A DNA stretch of 64,000 nt. Origin: Candidatus Cloacimonas sp. (GTDB lineage Bacteria > Cloacimonadota > Cloacimonadia > Cloacimonadales > Cloacimonadaceae). How positions within the stretch are numbered: position 1 is the first letter of the stretch; each line of letters opens with the position of its first letter. The notes beneath the pieces were generated by a model that had not been told where the DNA came from, searched no databases, and saw nothing but the letters and a program-made list of their open reading frames with translations. The translations under genes and the position numbers were made by a program. The DNA lies in the NCBI GenBank assembly GCA_023227825.1, contig JALOCJ010000010.1, forward strand, positions 1 through 64,000. The letters run 5' to 3'. Shown here piece by piece: positions 56,679 to 64,000 of this stretch.

Positions 56679-56742
56679 GTAGCCGGAGGACGCCGTTCCT
56701 CCGCAAGAAAAAAAAAGCGTAGCTACAGCGAGCTCCGACTAC
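56679..56742 (-). repeat. 64-nt dispersed element, copy 2
   Basis: Reverse-complement copy of 28799-28862, same 64-nt length. Ends are GTAGCCGGAG / CTCCGACTAC. One internal hairpin is GGAGGA/TCCTCC with a 6-nt loop. It lies 30 bp after the TPR lipoprotein stop and could also act on that transcript's 3' end. Confidence 0.85.
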
Positions 56743-56985
56743 ACTATAATTCAGGAATCGTCTCTGCCACTAAAAATTTCATACAATTTATTAACTTATT
56801 TGGCAGTGAGGGTTTAGTTCACGCAGATTGAGCAGATTTTTATTTATAACAGGTCTAAAGTGCCGTTATAAGCTATAAGCACATTAAAAATTACTACACA
56901 AGTAGAAGTTATCAAAGTGCTAATGACTTTTGAATTAAAGAGAAAATGACTCCTGACTTTATATGAGGCAAAAGGAATTTATCTA
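56743..56985. other. intergenic region before the DMT transporter
   Basis: About 240 bp without a gene. It holds CAGATT filler near 56822-56840 and the phrase AATGACTCCTGACTT at about 56946, which also occurs before the second TPR lipoprotein near 55445. A promoter was not identified. Confidence 0.4.
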
Positions 56986-57906
56986 ATGTCTAAACAAAAT
57001 AAGGCATATTTGTATGCAGGGGCATCTATTCTTGCCTGGTCAACAATAAGCACAGCATTTAAATTGACTTTACAATATTTAACCCCTGTGGGTCTCTTAT
57101 TTTTTGCATCTTTAACAGCTTTTCTTTTTCTGGGGTTTGTTAAAGTCATAAGTAATCCTTCCCTCTTTAAGACGAAGGAGTTATTTAAAACAGTAAGCCG
57201 GAATCTGAAAACTTCTTTTCTTAAGGGTTTACTTAATCCCTTTATATATTATTTAATGCTTTTTGAAGCATATTCACGGTTGCGAGCTCAAGAAGCACAG
57301 GCATTAAATTACACTTGGGCAATTGTTTTATCGCTATTCAGTATCTGGTTGTTGAAAGAAAAATTTAGGATTATAGATTTTATCTCTTTGCTTATCAGTT
57401 TTTTCGGGGTTTGGATTATTTCTACAAAAGGGCAGATTATTTCGCTACAATTTGATGATGCTCTGGGTTCATTTTTAGCCGTTTCTACTTCTGTTATTTG
57501 GGCATTTTACTGGATTTTAAATATCAAGGATAAAAGAGAAGCACTTACGAAACTCAGTTCCAATTTTTTCCTCGGTTTTTTGTTTATAGCTTTTTTCGCT
57601 CTTTTTACCCATACATCTCTTTTTACACCTCGGGCAAGGTACGGTTATGGCATTCTGGGAAGTATATATGTGGGCATTTTTGAAATGGGTTTAACTTTTC
57701 TGCTCTGGAATAAAGCGCTAGAACTGACCGATAATACAGCTGTTATTTCCAATCTGATTTTCTTTACTCCTTTTTTGTCCTTGCTTTTTATCAGTTCCAT
57801 TTTGCAGGAAAGTATCCACTCTGCTACATTTTTCGGGCTTTTGTTGATTGTTTTCAGCAACCTGTTACAAAAGGGATTTCCCGGTATATTAAAGAGGAAT
57901 CAATAA
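56986..57906 (+). CDS. EamA/DMT-family transporter
   Basis: This 306-aa protein has ten predicted membrane helices from two EamA repeats (first half with ASILAWSTISTAFKLTLQYL; second half with LGSIYVGIFEMGLTFLLWNKAL). Such drug/metabolite transporters usually export amino acids, nucleosides or metabolites. The start follows a poor ribosome-binding site. The last 18 bp overlap the convergent dinB gene. Confidence 0.88.
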   Translation: MSKQNKAYLYAGASILAWSTISTAFKLTLQYLTPVGLLFFASLTAFLFLGFVKVISNPSLFKTKELFKTVSRNLKTSFLKGLLNPFIYYLMLFEAYSRLRAQEAQALNYTWAIVLSLFSIWLLKEKFRIIDFISLLISFFGVWIISTKGQIISLQFDDALGSFLAVSTSVIWAFYWILNIKDKREALTKLSSNFFLGFLFIAFFALFTHTSLFTPRARYGYGILGSIYVGIFEMGLTFLLWNKALELTDNTAVISNLIFFTPFLSLLFISSILQESIHSATFFGLLLIVFSNLLQKGFPGILKRNQ

Positions 57907-58950
57907 TTGTTCTTCAGTTTCAGTATTTTCCAGTTTACTTATTCCCAAACCAAGAAGACGGATTTTCCGGGAGTTATCCCAATTAGCAATTAGAAGTTGT
58001 TCTCCATAAGCAAATAATTCACTAGCTTCGTCTATAAATGAACGGGTATTGCAACTGCGCGTTATTAATTCAAAGTTATCGTATTTGATTTTGAGGGTTA
58101 GGTTGCTGCCCCTGATGCCTTTTTCCTTCAACCTTTTGGATAAGCGTTCTGCAAGTTGTTTTAAAATGATTAAAAGTTCATCCAGATTATCATTATCCTC
58201 ATAAAAAGTTGTCTCACAGCTTAATGTTTTTGGTTCAAATTCAGTTATCACTGCGCGTTTATCAATACCCCGTAGAACATAATAATAAAAATTACCTGCT
58301 TTCCCCAAAAGTTTTATCAAGTCCTTCAGTTCATATTTATAAAGGTCAGCTCCATTATTTATTCCTTTTTTTTTCAATTTAGCAGAAGTAACTTTACCGA
58401 TACCGGAAAACTTTTCTATAGGTAGAGGGAAAAGAACTTCATTGGTTTTTTCCGGAGGTATGTAAGTTAAACCATCGGGTTTATTCAAATCACTGCCAAT
58501 TTTAGCCAGGAATTTATTGTAAGAAACACCGGCTGAACAAGTTAATCCCGTTTTTTCCAAAATTTCCGCTTTAATTAATTTAGCAATTTTAACAGCATCT
58601 TCTTCGCCTAATTTGTTTTCAGTAACATCTAAATATGCCTCATCCAAAGATAGGGGTTCCACCAAATCAGTCCACTTATAAAAAATTTCCCTTATCTGAT
58701 GCGAAACTTTAATATAGAGATTAAAATGAGGATGTAAAAAAATTGCCTCCGGGCATAGATTCCATGCATGGTAACTGCTCATTCCACTATGAACTCCGAA
58801 TTTGCGTGCTTCATAAGAACAGGTAGAAACAACACCTCTGCCATTTGGTGGTCCTCCTACAATTACACATTTGCCTTTCAGTCGTGGATTTTCCCTGACC
58901 TCTATTGCCGCGAAAAAGGCATCCATATCAATATGAATGATTTTTTTCAT
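57889..58950 (-). CDS. dinB: DNA polymerase IV (Y family)
   Basis: This 353-aa polymerase has HIDMDAFFAAIE (D8 and D10 metal ligands), SCSYEARKFGV-type fingers (STCSYEARKFGVHSGM), SLDEAYLDVT, and the helix-hairpin-helix LPIEKFSGIGKVTSAKLKKKGI. It performs translesion synthesis and could use the UmuD homologue encoded at 50901. No clear ribosome-binding site precedes ATG 58950. The C-terminal tail (QLLIPL) does not carry an obvious beta-clamp motif beyond a short hydrophobic end. It is convergent with the DMT gene. Confidence 0.95.
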   Translation of the reverse strand: MKKIIHIDMDAFFAAIEVRENPRLKGKCVIVGGPPNGRGVVSTCSYEARKFGVHSGMSSYHAWNLCPEAIFLHPHFNLYIKVSHQIREIFYKWTDLVEPLSLDEAYLDVTENKLGEEDAVKIAKLIKAEILEKTGLTCSAGVSYNKFLAKIGSDLNKPDGLTYIPPEKTNEVLFPLPIEKFSGIGKVTSAKLKKKGINNGADLYKYELKDLIKLLGKAGNFYYYVLRGIDKRAVITEFEPKTLSCETTFYEDNDNLDELLIILKQLAERLSKRLKEKGIRGSNLTLKIKYDNFELITRSCNTRSFIDEASELFAYGEQLLIANWDNSRKIRLLGLGISKLENTETEEQLLIPL

Positions 58951-59078
58951 ATTGCTTTAATCCAGAAATAAGGTTTTCAGATAAAGCAAAAAAGAAAGAA
59001 GCATAGCCCGCATTTCAGTTCTCTAATATCTCTGTGTGTAATAGTTGCCGTAATGGAATTCCACAAATCAAAAGAACA

Positions 59079-59627
59079 CTACAAATAGCGGACAATTTCT
59101 TCCAGTGATTTTCTATCTTTACTTTTAGCAAATTCGCTAACTGCCCTGGAATATAATCCTTTTTTTTCTGCAGGATATCCCAAAGGAGCCAGAGCTACAA
59201 TTTTCCAGTTTGCAGGAAGTTTTAGATAGTGCTTCAATTTCTTTTCGGAAAAAGCAGCCAACCAACAACTTTCAATGCCATAGTTGCGGGCAAACAACAG
59301 CATTTGATGAAAGGAAATAGCTGTATCTACCAAATAATAATCCTGTCCATTAATTTTTACATTATCCTTCAAATCGGCACAGGCAATAATTAAACAGGGT
59401 GCTTTCCGAATGAAAAAATTAGAAAGTCCTATCAATCCACAGTTTAATGCTAATTTCCGGATTTTGGCATTTTCCAAAAAAACCAGATAACGCCAGGGCT
59501 GACGATTTTGAGTTGAAGGAGCTAAACGACCTGCTTCCAGAATTTCGTTTATAATGTCTTTAGGAATAGGGTCGGGTAAAAAATCCCGGACACTGTGTCT
59601 TCCTAAAATCAATTCCCGGGCATCCAT
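59079..59627 (-). CDS. nitroreductase-family FMN oxidoreductase
   Basis: This 182-aa protein has RHSVRDFLPDPIPKD, APSTQNRQPWRYLV and APLGYPAEKK, the FMN-binding features of small nitroreductases. The substrate is unknown. It begins 19 bp inside the nucleotidyltransferase gene, which implies translational coupling. The length is typical. Confidence 0.9.
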   Translation of the reverse strand: MDARELILGRHSVRDFLPDPIPKDIINEILEAGRLAPSTQNRQPWRYLVFLENAKIRKLALNCGLIGLSNFFIRKAPCLIIACADLKDNVKINGQDYYLVDTAISFHQMLLFARNYGIESCWLAAFSEKKLKHYLKLPANWKIVALAPLGYPAEKKGLYSRAVSEFAKSKDRKSLEEIVRYL

Positions 59628-60133
59628 AACTCCAAATCCTCTTTTGTATTTATGTTTTTTATAATACCGGAATCCTCAACTTGAACATTAAGCAAGGGTA
59701 AACCGGAGTTCAAAATTATATATTTCAGTCCTTTTGCATTATCATTAGCTTCCAGATTTAACTCTGCAGGTATCAAAACAGGGTGTCCACTTTTATTTTG
59801 ATAAACAGGACGGATAATAGCATTCGGATATTGTTGATGGATTTTAACAAGCTCTTGAATGGTTTTTGTTTCCACAAAGGGAAAATCAACCGGAAAGATA
59901 ATAAAACCACTATTTTTCTGTTTATTCTTCAATTCCTTAACAGCTAGGCGTATTGTAGCCAGCATATCTGCCGTATTTTCATATTTTGCTTCAAAAATAT
60001 CATCTACAGCTGCTAGGGATAAGGTTTCCCGAATCTTTTCTAGAAAGCTTTTACCTTGAATTTTCACTTCCGCTTTAGGCAAACCGAAACGGTTTCCTTT
60101 CCCTGAAGCAAGAATAATAGCTGTCACTTTCAT
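59609..60133 (-). CDS. MobA-like nucleotidyltransferase
   Basis: This 174-aa protein has the NTP-transferase loop ILASGKGNRFGLPKAEVKIQ (residues 7-26), a Mg-binding VDFPF region (FPVDFPF) and NKSGHPVLIP. It resembles MobA/MocA-type molybdenum-cofactor nucleotidyltransferases (PF12804-like). The product could be a cofactor or a nucleotide sugar; the context does not decide. It overlaps the nitroreductase gene by 19 bp. Confidence 0.82.
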   Translation of the reverse strand: MKVTAIILASGKGNRFGLPKAEVKIQGKSFLEKIRETLSLAAVDDIFEAKYENTADMLATIRLAVKELKNKQKNSGFIIFPVDFPFVETKTIQELVKIHQQYPNAIIRPVYQNKSGHPVLIPAELNLEANDNAKGLKYIILNSGLPLLNVQVEDSGIIKNINTKEDLELWMPGN

Positions 60134-60157
60134 AAAAATCGCTCAGCCCTAAGCTCT

Positions 60158-61606
60158 TTACCCTAAGCTATTAAATTCCTCAATGGCTTTATCCAAGTAG
60201 TCCAAATTGGTTTCAAAAGTTTCTCTCCAATATTCAGGTTGCCATTGCTTAAGGATTTCCTGATATGTTTTGCCTTGCTGTTCTACCCAAGTATAGTATT
60301 TCAGATTATGGATTCTCTTTTTATCCCAATAGCTTAATTCCAGCAGGTCATCATAACTTTGTGCGTTAAGAATTGATTCTCTATCTAAAGCTGCCTGCAG
60401 TTCTGTATATTCGCCTTTTAAAGCTTTTTGTTCCTGTAAACGGGATTGATACAATTCAGCACTGTCCGTAAAAATAGTTATAATAATATCATTTTCATTA
60501 TATTCAAAATATTTTGCCATTTTGATAGCGGACAGCAGATTGCATATAGATGATATGCCTAAAAGTTCAAGTTTATCCGCTAATTCCGGTTCTATGCCAC
60601 TTTTCTTTAAGTAGTTTTTCCCTTCGGACTCATTGAATAAACGCAATAACCGCATACAATCTTCATCTCTAATAGCACTTATCAGGTCTGTATTACGAAC
60701 ATTATGAATCCAGGGAATATGTTTATCGCCAATTCCTTCAATGCGATGACCCCCAAAACCATTCATTAACAAAGTAGGACATTCCCTTGCTTCTGAAGCA
60801 TTAGTTTTCATTAGCGGAAAATGTTTTTTCAGGAAATCCCCGGCTGCAATAGTTCCAGCACTGCCGGTAGCGCTAACAAATCCGCTGAAACGATTGTCGG
60901 GTTTTTTTAATAGTTCAAACAATTCATAAATAGCATTGCCGGTTACATAATAGTGCCAGAAAGCATTGCCAAATTCGTCAAACTGGTTCAAAATCACATA
61001 ACTTGGGTCTGAACGCAGCTCATTACATTTATCATATATTTCTTTCACATTGGATTCACAACCGGGAGTGGCAAAAACTTCAGCTCCAATTTCCCGCAAC
61101 CAGTCAAAACGTTCTTTGCTCATTTCTTCAGGCAAAATAGCAACTGCCGGGCATGCTAGAAGAGCACAATCAAAAGCTCCGCCTCTACAATAATTTCCTG
61201 TAGAGGGCCAGACGGCTTTATGGATTTCGGGATCAAAGGAGCCAGAAACTAAACGCGGAACAAGACAGCCATAAGCTGCTCCAACTTTGTGAGCTCCTGT
61301 AGGAAAATATTTCCCTACTAAACCAATAATTCTGGCTTTCACTCCAGAAAGTTCAGAGGGAATTTCCAGAAAATTGGGTTTTCCAAAAAGTCCCGTTTTT
61401 ATGTCATTTTTCCAGGTAATGCGAAAAAGATTTAAGGGATTGATATCCCAAAGTCCGATTGGCTTCAACTTTTCTTTTATCTCTTCGGGAATTGTCTCCG
61501 GAAACATCTGCTGACGAATTGTAGGAAGAATTATTCCTCTTTCTTTGCAACGTTTAGCATTTTTTTTAGCTATTATCGGGTCAATTTTAGTAATCAGTTT
61601 GGGCAT
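60158..61606 (-). CDS. fold-type-II PLP-dependent enzyme (cysteine synthase/lyase-like)
   Basis: This 482-aa protein is a PLP enzyme of the tryptophan-synthase-beta/cysteine-synthase fold. The PLP lysine lies in FPTGAHKVGAAYG, and the phosphate-binding SATGSAGT replaces the usual Gly-rich loop. It is 120-150 residues longer than CysK, with an N-terminal extension (residues 1-80) and a long C-terminal helical part. Similar proteins in anaerobes are annotated as cysteine synthase family or PLP-dependent lyase without firm substrate. It lies 24 bp before the MobA-like gene. Likely amino-acid catabolism. Confidence 0.82.
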   Translation of the reverse strand: MPKLITKIDPIIAKKNAKRCKERGIILPTIRQQMFPETIPEEIKEKLKPIGLWDINPLNLFRITWKNDIKTGLFGKPNFLEIPSELSGVKARIIGLVGKYFPTGAHKVGAAYGCLVPRLVSGSFDPEIHKAVWPSTGNYCRGGAFDCALLACPAVAILPEEMSKERFDWLREIGAEVFATPGCESNVKEIYDKCNELRSDPSYVILNQFDEFGNAFWHYYVTGNAIYELFELLKKPDNRFSGFVSATGSAGTIAAGDFLKKHFPLMKTNASEARECPTLLMNGFGGHRIEGIGDKHIPWIHNVRNTDLISAIRDEDCMRLLRLFNESEGKNYLKKSGIEPELADKLELLGISSICNLLSAIKMAKYFEYNENDIIITIFTDSAELYQSRLQEQKALKGEYTELQAALDRESILNAQSYDDLLELSYWDKKRIHNLKYYTWVEQQGKTYQEILKQWQPEYWRETFETNLDYLDKAIEEFNSLG

Positions 61607-62122
61607 TTATATCTCCTTCATTATCTATCTATTGAAGTAACCACAAATAAAAGAAGGTTTTTTTGTAAAGGAATTTAAGCTCAAACCTAATAAATTGTCT
61701 TAAAATTATAAACTTCAGTTCGCTTATAAATAGAGGGCTCACGAATTTCCTTTCATAAATACAAATTGAACAGTTATTATAGTTTCTGTTTGTCTTTGCA
61801 TTAACGCTAACATCCTCATTCTTAATTTCTTATAAAATTATTTTTAGTTCTTCCTTAATTGCATTACCTACCCATTGCTTACCCATTACGGATGGCATCC
61901 GTAATGAGTCGGTAATGCATAAGCAATGCTATTAAGTAATATACGATAATATAGTTAGTTATTAGTAAGTTAACAATTTCTTGACTCTCCAGGTATTTCC
62001 TTTTTTTTGGTTTTGCTTTTAAAAAGCATAATTTTTTTTCTTTTTTCGGCTTCAAATTTGCTTATATTATAAGCATAAGAAGTAATTTTTTATAAAATGA
62101 GAATAATATTAAGGGAGAAGTA
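61607..62122. other. 0.5-kb divergent intergenic region with interleaved inverted repeats
   Basis: This gap separates the PLP enzyme (-) from the C25 peptidase (+). It holds the structured block at 61854-61936 and a short palindrome GCTTAT-ATT-ATAAGC at 62060-62074, 49 bp before the peptidase start, which could be an operator. The T-rich 61985-62055 stretch is a weak promoter zone; no clear -35/-10 pair was found. Confidence 0.6.
61854..61936. repeat. interleaved inverted-repeat block
   Basis: CATTACGGATG (61884-61894) and CATCCGTAATG (61896-61906) form a perfect 11-bp hairpin. GCATTACC (61861-61868) pairs with GGTAATGC (61911-61918), and CATTGCTTA (61873-61881) with TAAGCAATG (61920-61928). 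The last two pairs cross rather than nest. CTTAAT/ATTAAG bound the block. Confidence 0.85.
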
Positions 62123-64000
62123 ATGAAGAAGATTTCTTTCATACTCTTATTGGTTTTCACAACAGCTATACTGATGGCTGCCAGTGGAACCATTAAATTA
62201 CAAGATAATCCGGCAAAAGTGCAATTATTGGAAAAAAGTGATACCGGGCTTTCTATTGTTTATGCTGTAGACGAACTTCAGTTTAAAGAAATTAATACGA
62301 AAGAAGGTATATTTACGGAATTAACTGCCGCAAATTACACTACTACCAATGTTACCGGTTTACCGGCTTTACCTTTAATGCGACAACTGATTAGTGTTCC
62401 CTTAGGGGCAAATGTTACTGCCAAGATAATGACCTGCAGTTCCAGGTCTATTAATTTGGATGAACAGGGTGTTTTATATCCTCTTATGCCGCGGCAGGAA
62501 TCAGTTTCCAAGTCAGCGGACTTGAATCAGCTACCTTTTGAGGTAAACAGGGATTTCTATAATACTAATACCTGGACAGATAATCCTGCTATTAATGTAA
62601 CAGAAATCGGAATGATGAGAGGCACAAGAATTTTTGCTGTTGATTTTGTACCCGTAAAATACAATCCTGCTCTTAAAAAGATAGAGGTTATTTACAATGC
62701 GGAAGTGAAAATTACTTTCAGCGAAGGAGATTATTCTGCTACAAGAGAATTACAGGCAAAAACATATTCTCCCGCTTTTACAGGTATATTTGCTCAAACT
62801 CTTATCAATTATGATGAACCGAAGGTTTCTTTACTGCGTTATCCTATCGGTTATGTAATTATTCTTCCAGATAATTTTATTGCTCCGATGCAACCCTTTA
62901 TTGACTGGAAAAAACAAGAGGGTTACAATGTAATTGTAGCGCCTACATCTTTAACCGGAACGACCGCAACAAGCATCAAGACCTATATGCAAAGTTTATG
63001 GAATGCTGCTACACCGGAAAATCCCGCTCCTTCATATCTTCTACTTGTAGGTGATGTTGCTCAGGTTCCTACCAATAGTGGAATTACAAGTTCTCATCCT
63101 ACTGATCTTCATTATGTGCGTTTACAGGGAACCGATTATATGCCGGAAATGTATTTCGGCAGATTTTCCGCTACTACTGTAGCCGAAGTTACCAATCAGG
63201 TTGATAAGACCCTGATGTATGAACAATATACTATGCCCAGTGATACATATTTAAGTGAAGTAGATATGATTGCAGGTGTGGATAGTTACTATTCTCCCAC
63301 TTATGCTAATGGCCAAATTAATTATGGTACCAATAACTATTTTAATACAGCCCATAATATAACAAGCCACACTTATCTTTATCCTGCTTCCGGAAATTCA
63401 GCTTCAGCAATCGTCCAGGATGTTTCTAACGGAATTGGTTATATAAATTACACTGCTCACGGTGATGTAACAAGCTGGAGTAATCCCAGTTTTACAACTA
63501 CAAATATAAACTCTTTACAAAATATAAATAAATACTGTTTTGTGGTCGGAAACTGCTGTTTAACCAGTAAATTTGATTCTGGAATCTGCTTTGCAGAAGC
63601 CTGGCTGCGGGCTACTAATAAAGGTGCAATAATTTATATTGGCGGAACTAACAGCACTTATTGGGATGAAGATTACTGGTGGGGGGTTGGATATAAGCCA
63701 CCTGTTGTAGGAACCGGTTCTCCTTTTGTAGCAGGTCATACAGGAGCTTATGATGCTCTCTTTCATAATCATAATGAACCTTTTGCTGATTGGGCTGGAA
63801 ATGCAGGTAGTATGGTTTTTATGGGAAATATGGCAGTTGTTCAATCCAATAGTACCCGGATCAATTATTATTGGGAAATTTATTCCATTATGGGTGATCC
63901 TTCTTTGGTTCCCTATCTGGGAATTCCGGCTCAAAATGCCTATACTCCGCCTGCACAAATGTTTTTAGGGTTTAGCAGTATGGATATTCAAGCCGATCCT
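62123..64000 (+). CDS. C25 (gingipain-like) cysteine peptidase, N-terminal part, runs off the window
   Basis: The gene starts at ATG 62123 behind GGGAGA and is open to the last base (626 codons visible). It has a signal peptide (ISFILLLVFTTAILMAAS), a propeptide of about 200 residues, then the C25 catalytic domain. Catalytic His446 is in NYTAHGD and the nucleophile is Cys478 or Cys479 in VVGNCCLTS; the later IYSIMGDPSLVPY block is also typical of the family. Such proteins are secreted by type IX-like systems and often carry C-terminal sorting domains, which lie beyond the window. It is likely used to digest extracellular protein, in line with an amino-acid fermenter. Confidence 0.9.
   Translation, partial: MKKISFILLLVFTTAILMAASGTIKLQDNPAKVQLLEKSDTGLSIVYAVDELQFKEINTKEGIFTELTAANYTTTNVTGLPALPLMRQLISVPLGANVTAKIMTCSSRSINLDEQGVLYPLMPRQESVSKSADLNQLPFEVNRDFYNTNTWTDNPAINVTEIGMMRGTRIFAVDFVPVKYNPALKKIEVIYNAEVKITFSEGDYSATRELQAKTYSPAFTGIFAQTLINYDEPKVSLLRYPIGYVIILPDNFIAPMQPFIDWKKQEGYNVIVAPTSLTGTTATSIKTYMQSLWNAATPENPAPSYLLLVGDVAQVPTNSGITSSHPTDLHYVRLQGTDYMPEMYFGRFSATTVAEVTNQVDKTLMYEQYTMPSDTYLSEVDMIAGVDSYYSPTYANGQINYGTNNYFNTAHNITSHTYLYPASGNSASAIVQDVSNGIGYINYTAHGDVTSWSNPSFTTTNINSLQNINKYCFVVGNCCLTSKFDSGICFAEAWLRATNKGAIIYIGGTNSTYWDEDYWWGVGYKPPVVGTGSPFVAGHTGAYDALFHNHNEPFADWAGNAGSMVFMGNMAVVQSNSTRINYYWEIYSIMGDPSLVPYLGIPAQNAYTPPAQMFLGFSSMDIQADP

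Overview
The window reads as chromosome of a low-GC (mid to upper 30s % by eye), anaerobic, diderm bacterium. The best fit is a member of Candidatus Cloacimonadota (WWE1, Cloacimonas-like). This is inferred from the gene set: LptF/LptG permeases for LPS export, HydF for [FeFe]-hydrogenase maturation, a C25 gingipain-like peptidase, TPR lipoproteins, and an iron-sulfur flavoenzyme pair of the amino-acid dehydrogenase type. No rRNA or marker alignment was available, so the phylum is a hypothesis.

Region 1 (1-10670, all + strand) is an antiviral defence island. It opens with the end of an RloA/AbiLi-type ATPase and a complete RloB/AbiLii-type Toprim protein. Next come an unrecognised 221-aa protein, a 1110-aa PLD-nuclease/SNF2 helicase, a 1279-aa Eco57I/PglX-like adenine methyltransferase with its own target-recognition region, and a compact UvrD-like helicase. 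The last two genes are visibly more AT-rich than the rest. Region 2 (10671-12000) has no gene; it holds a 98-bp tandem repeat and a 39-bp near-perfect palindrome.

Region 3 (12001-23101, all - strand) is a tightly packed run. In transcription order it holds a patatin-like lipase, a methyltransferase, rho, a TPR/SPOR protein, mutS, a SurA-like lipoprotein, tadA, tRNA-Ser(CGA) and an ECF transporter. The ECF ATPase is divided between two small proteins that carry complementary motifs. Region 4 (23102-33023) carries a NatA/NatB-CAAX ABC exporter with glmS, two exported or membrane proteins of unknown role, kbl, rsmI and a HAD phosphatase. Region 5 (33206-42998, - strand) has the two flavoenzyme subunits and the operon hydF-nitrilase-ligA-lptF-lptG. 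Region 6 (43697-64000) has uvrA with a GH13 glycosidase, hup, two TPR lipoproteins, umuD with a large beta-barrel candidate and a TauE permease, a DMT transporter, dinB, a nitroreductase with a MobA-like nucleotidyltransferase, a fold-type-II PLP enzyme, and the start of a C25 peptidase that runs off the end.

The intergenic DNA carries several dispersed structured repeats. Hairpins at 23.26-23.35 kb and 43.34-43.63 kb share a loop while both sides of the stem change together. A 64-nt element with imperfect inverted ends occurs at 28.8 and 56.7 kb in opposite orientation. A 36-nt identical core occurs at 28.6 and 43.2 kb. Interleaved inverted repeats lie at 61.9 kb. No transposase or integrase accompanies any of them.

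The strongest candidates for something undescribed are the PLD-helicase/methyltransferase/UvrD/221-aa cassette, the two-protein ECF ATPase, and the covarying hairpin family.
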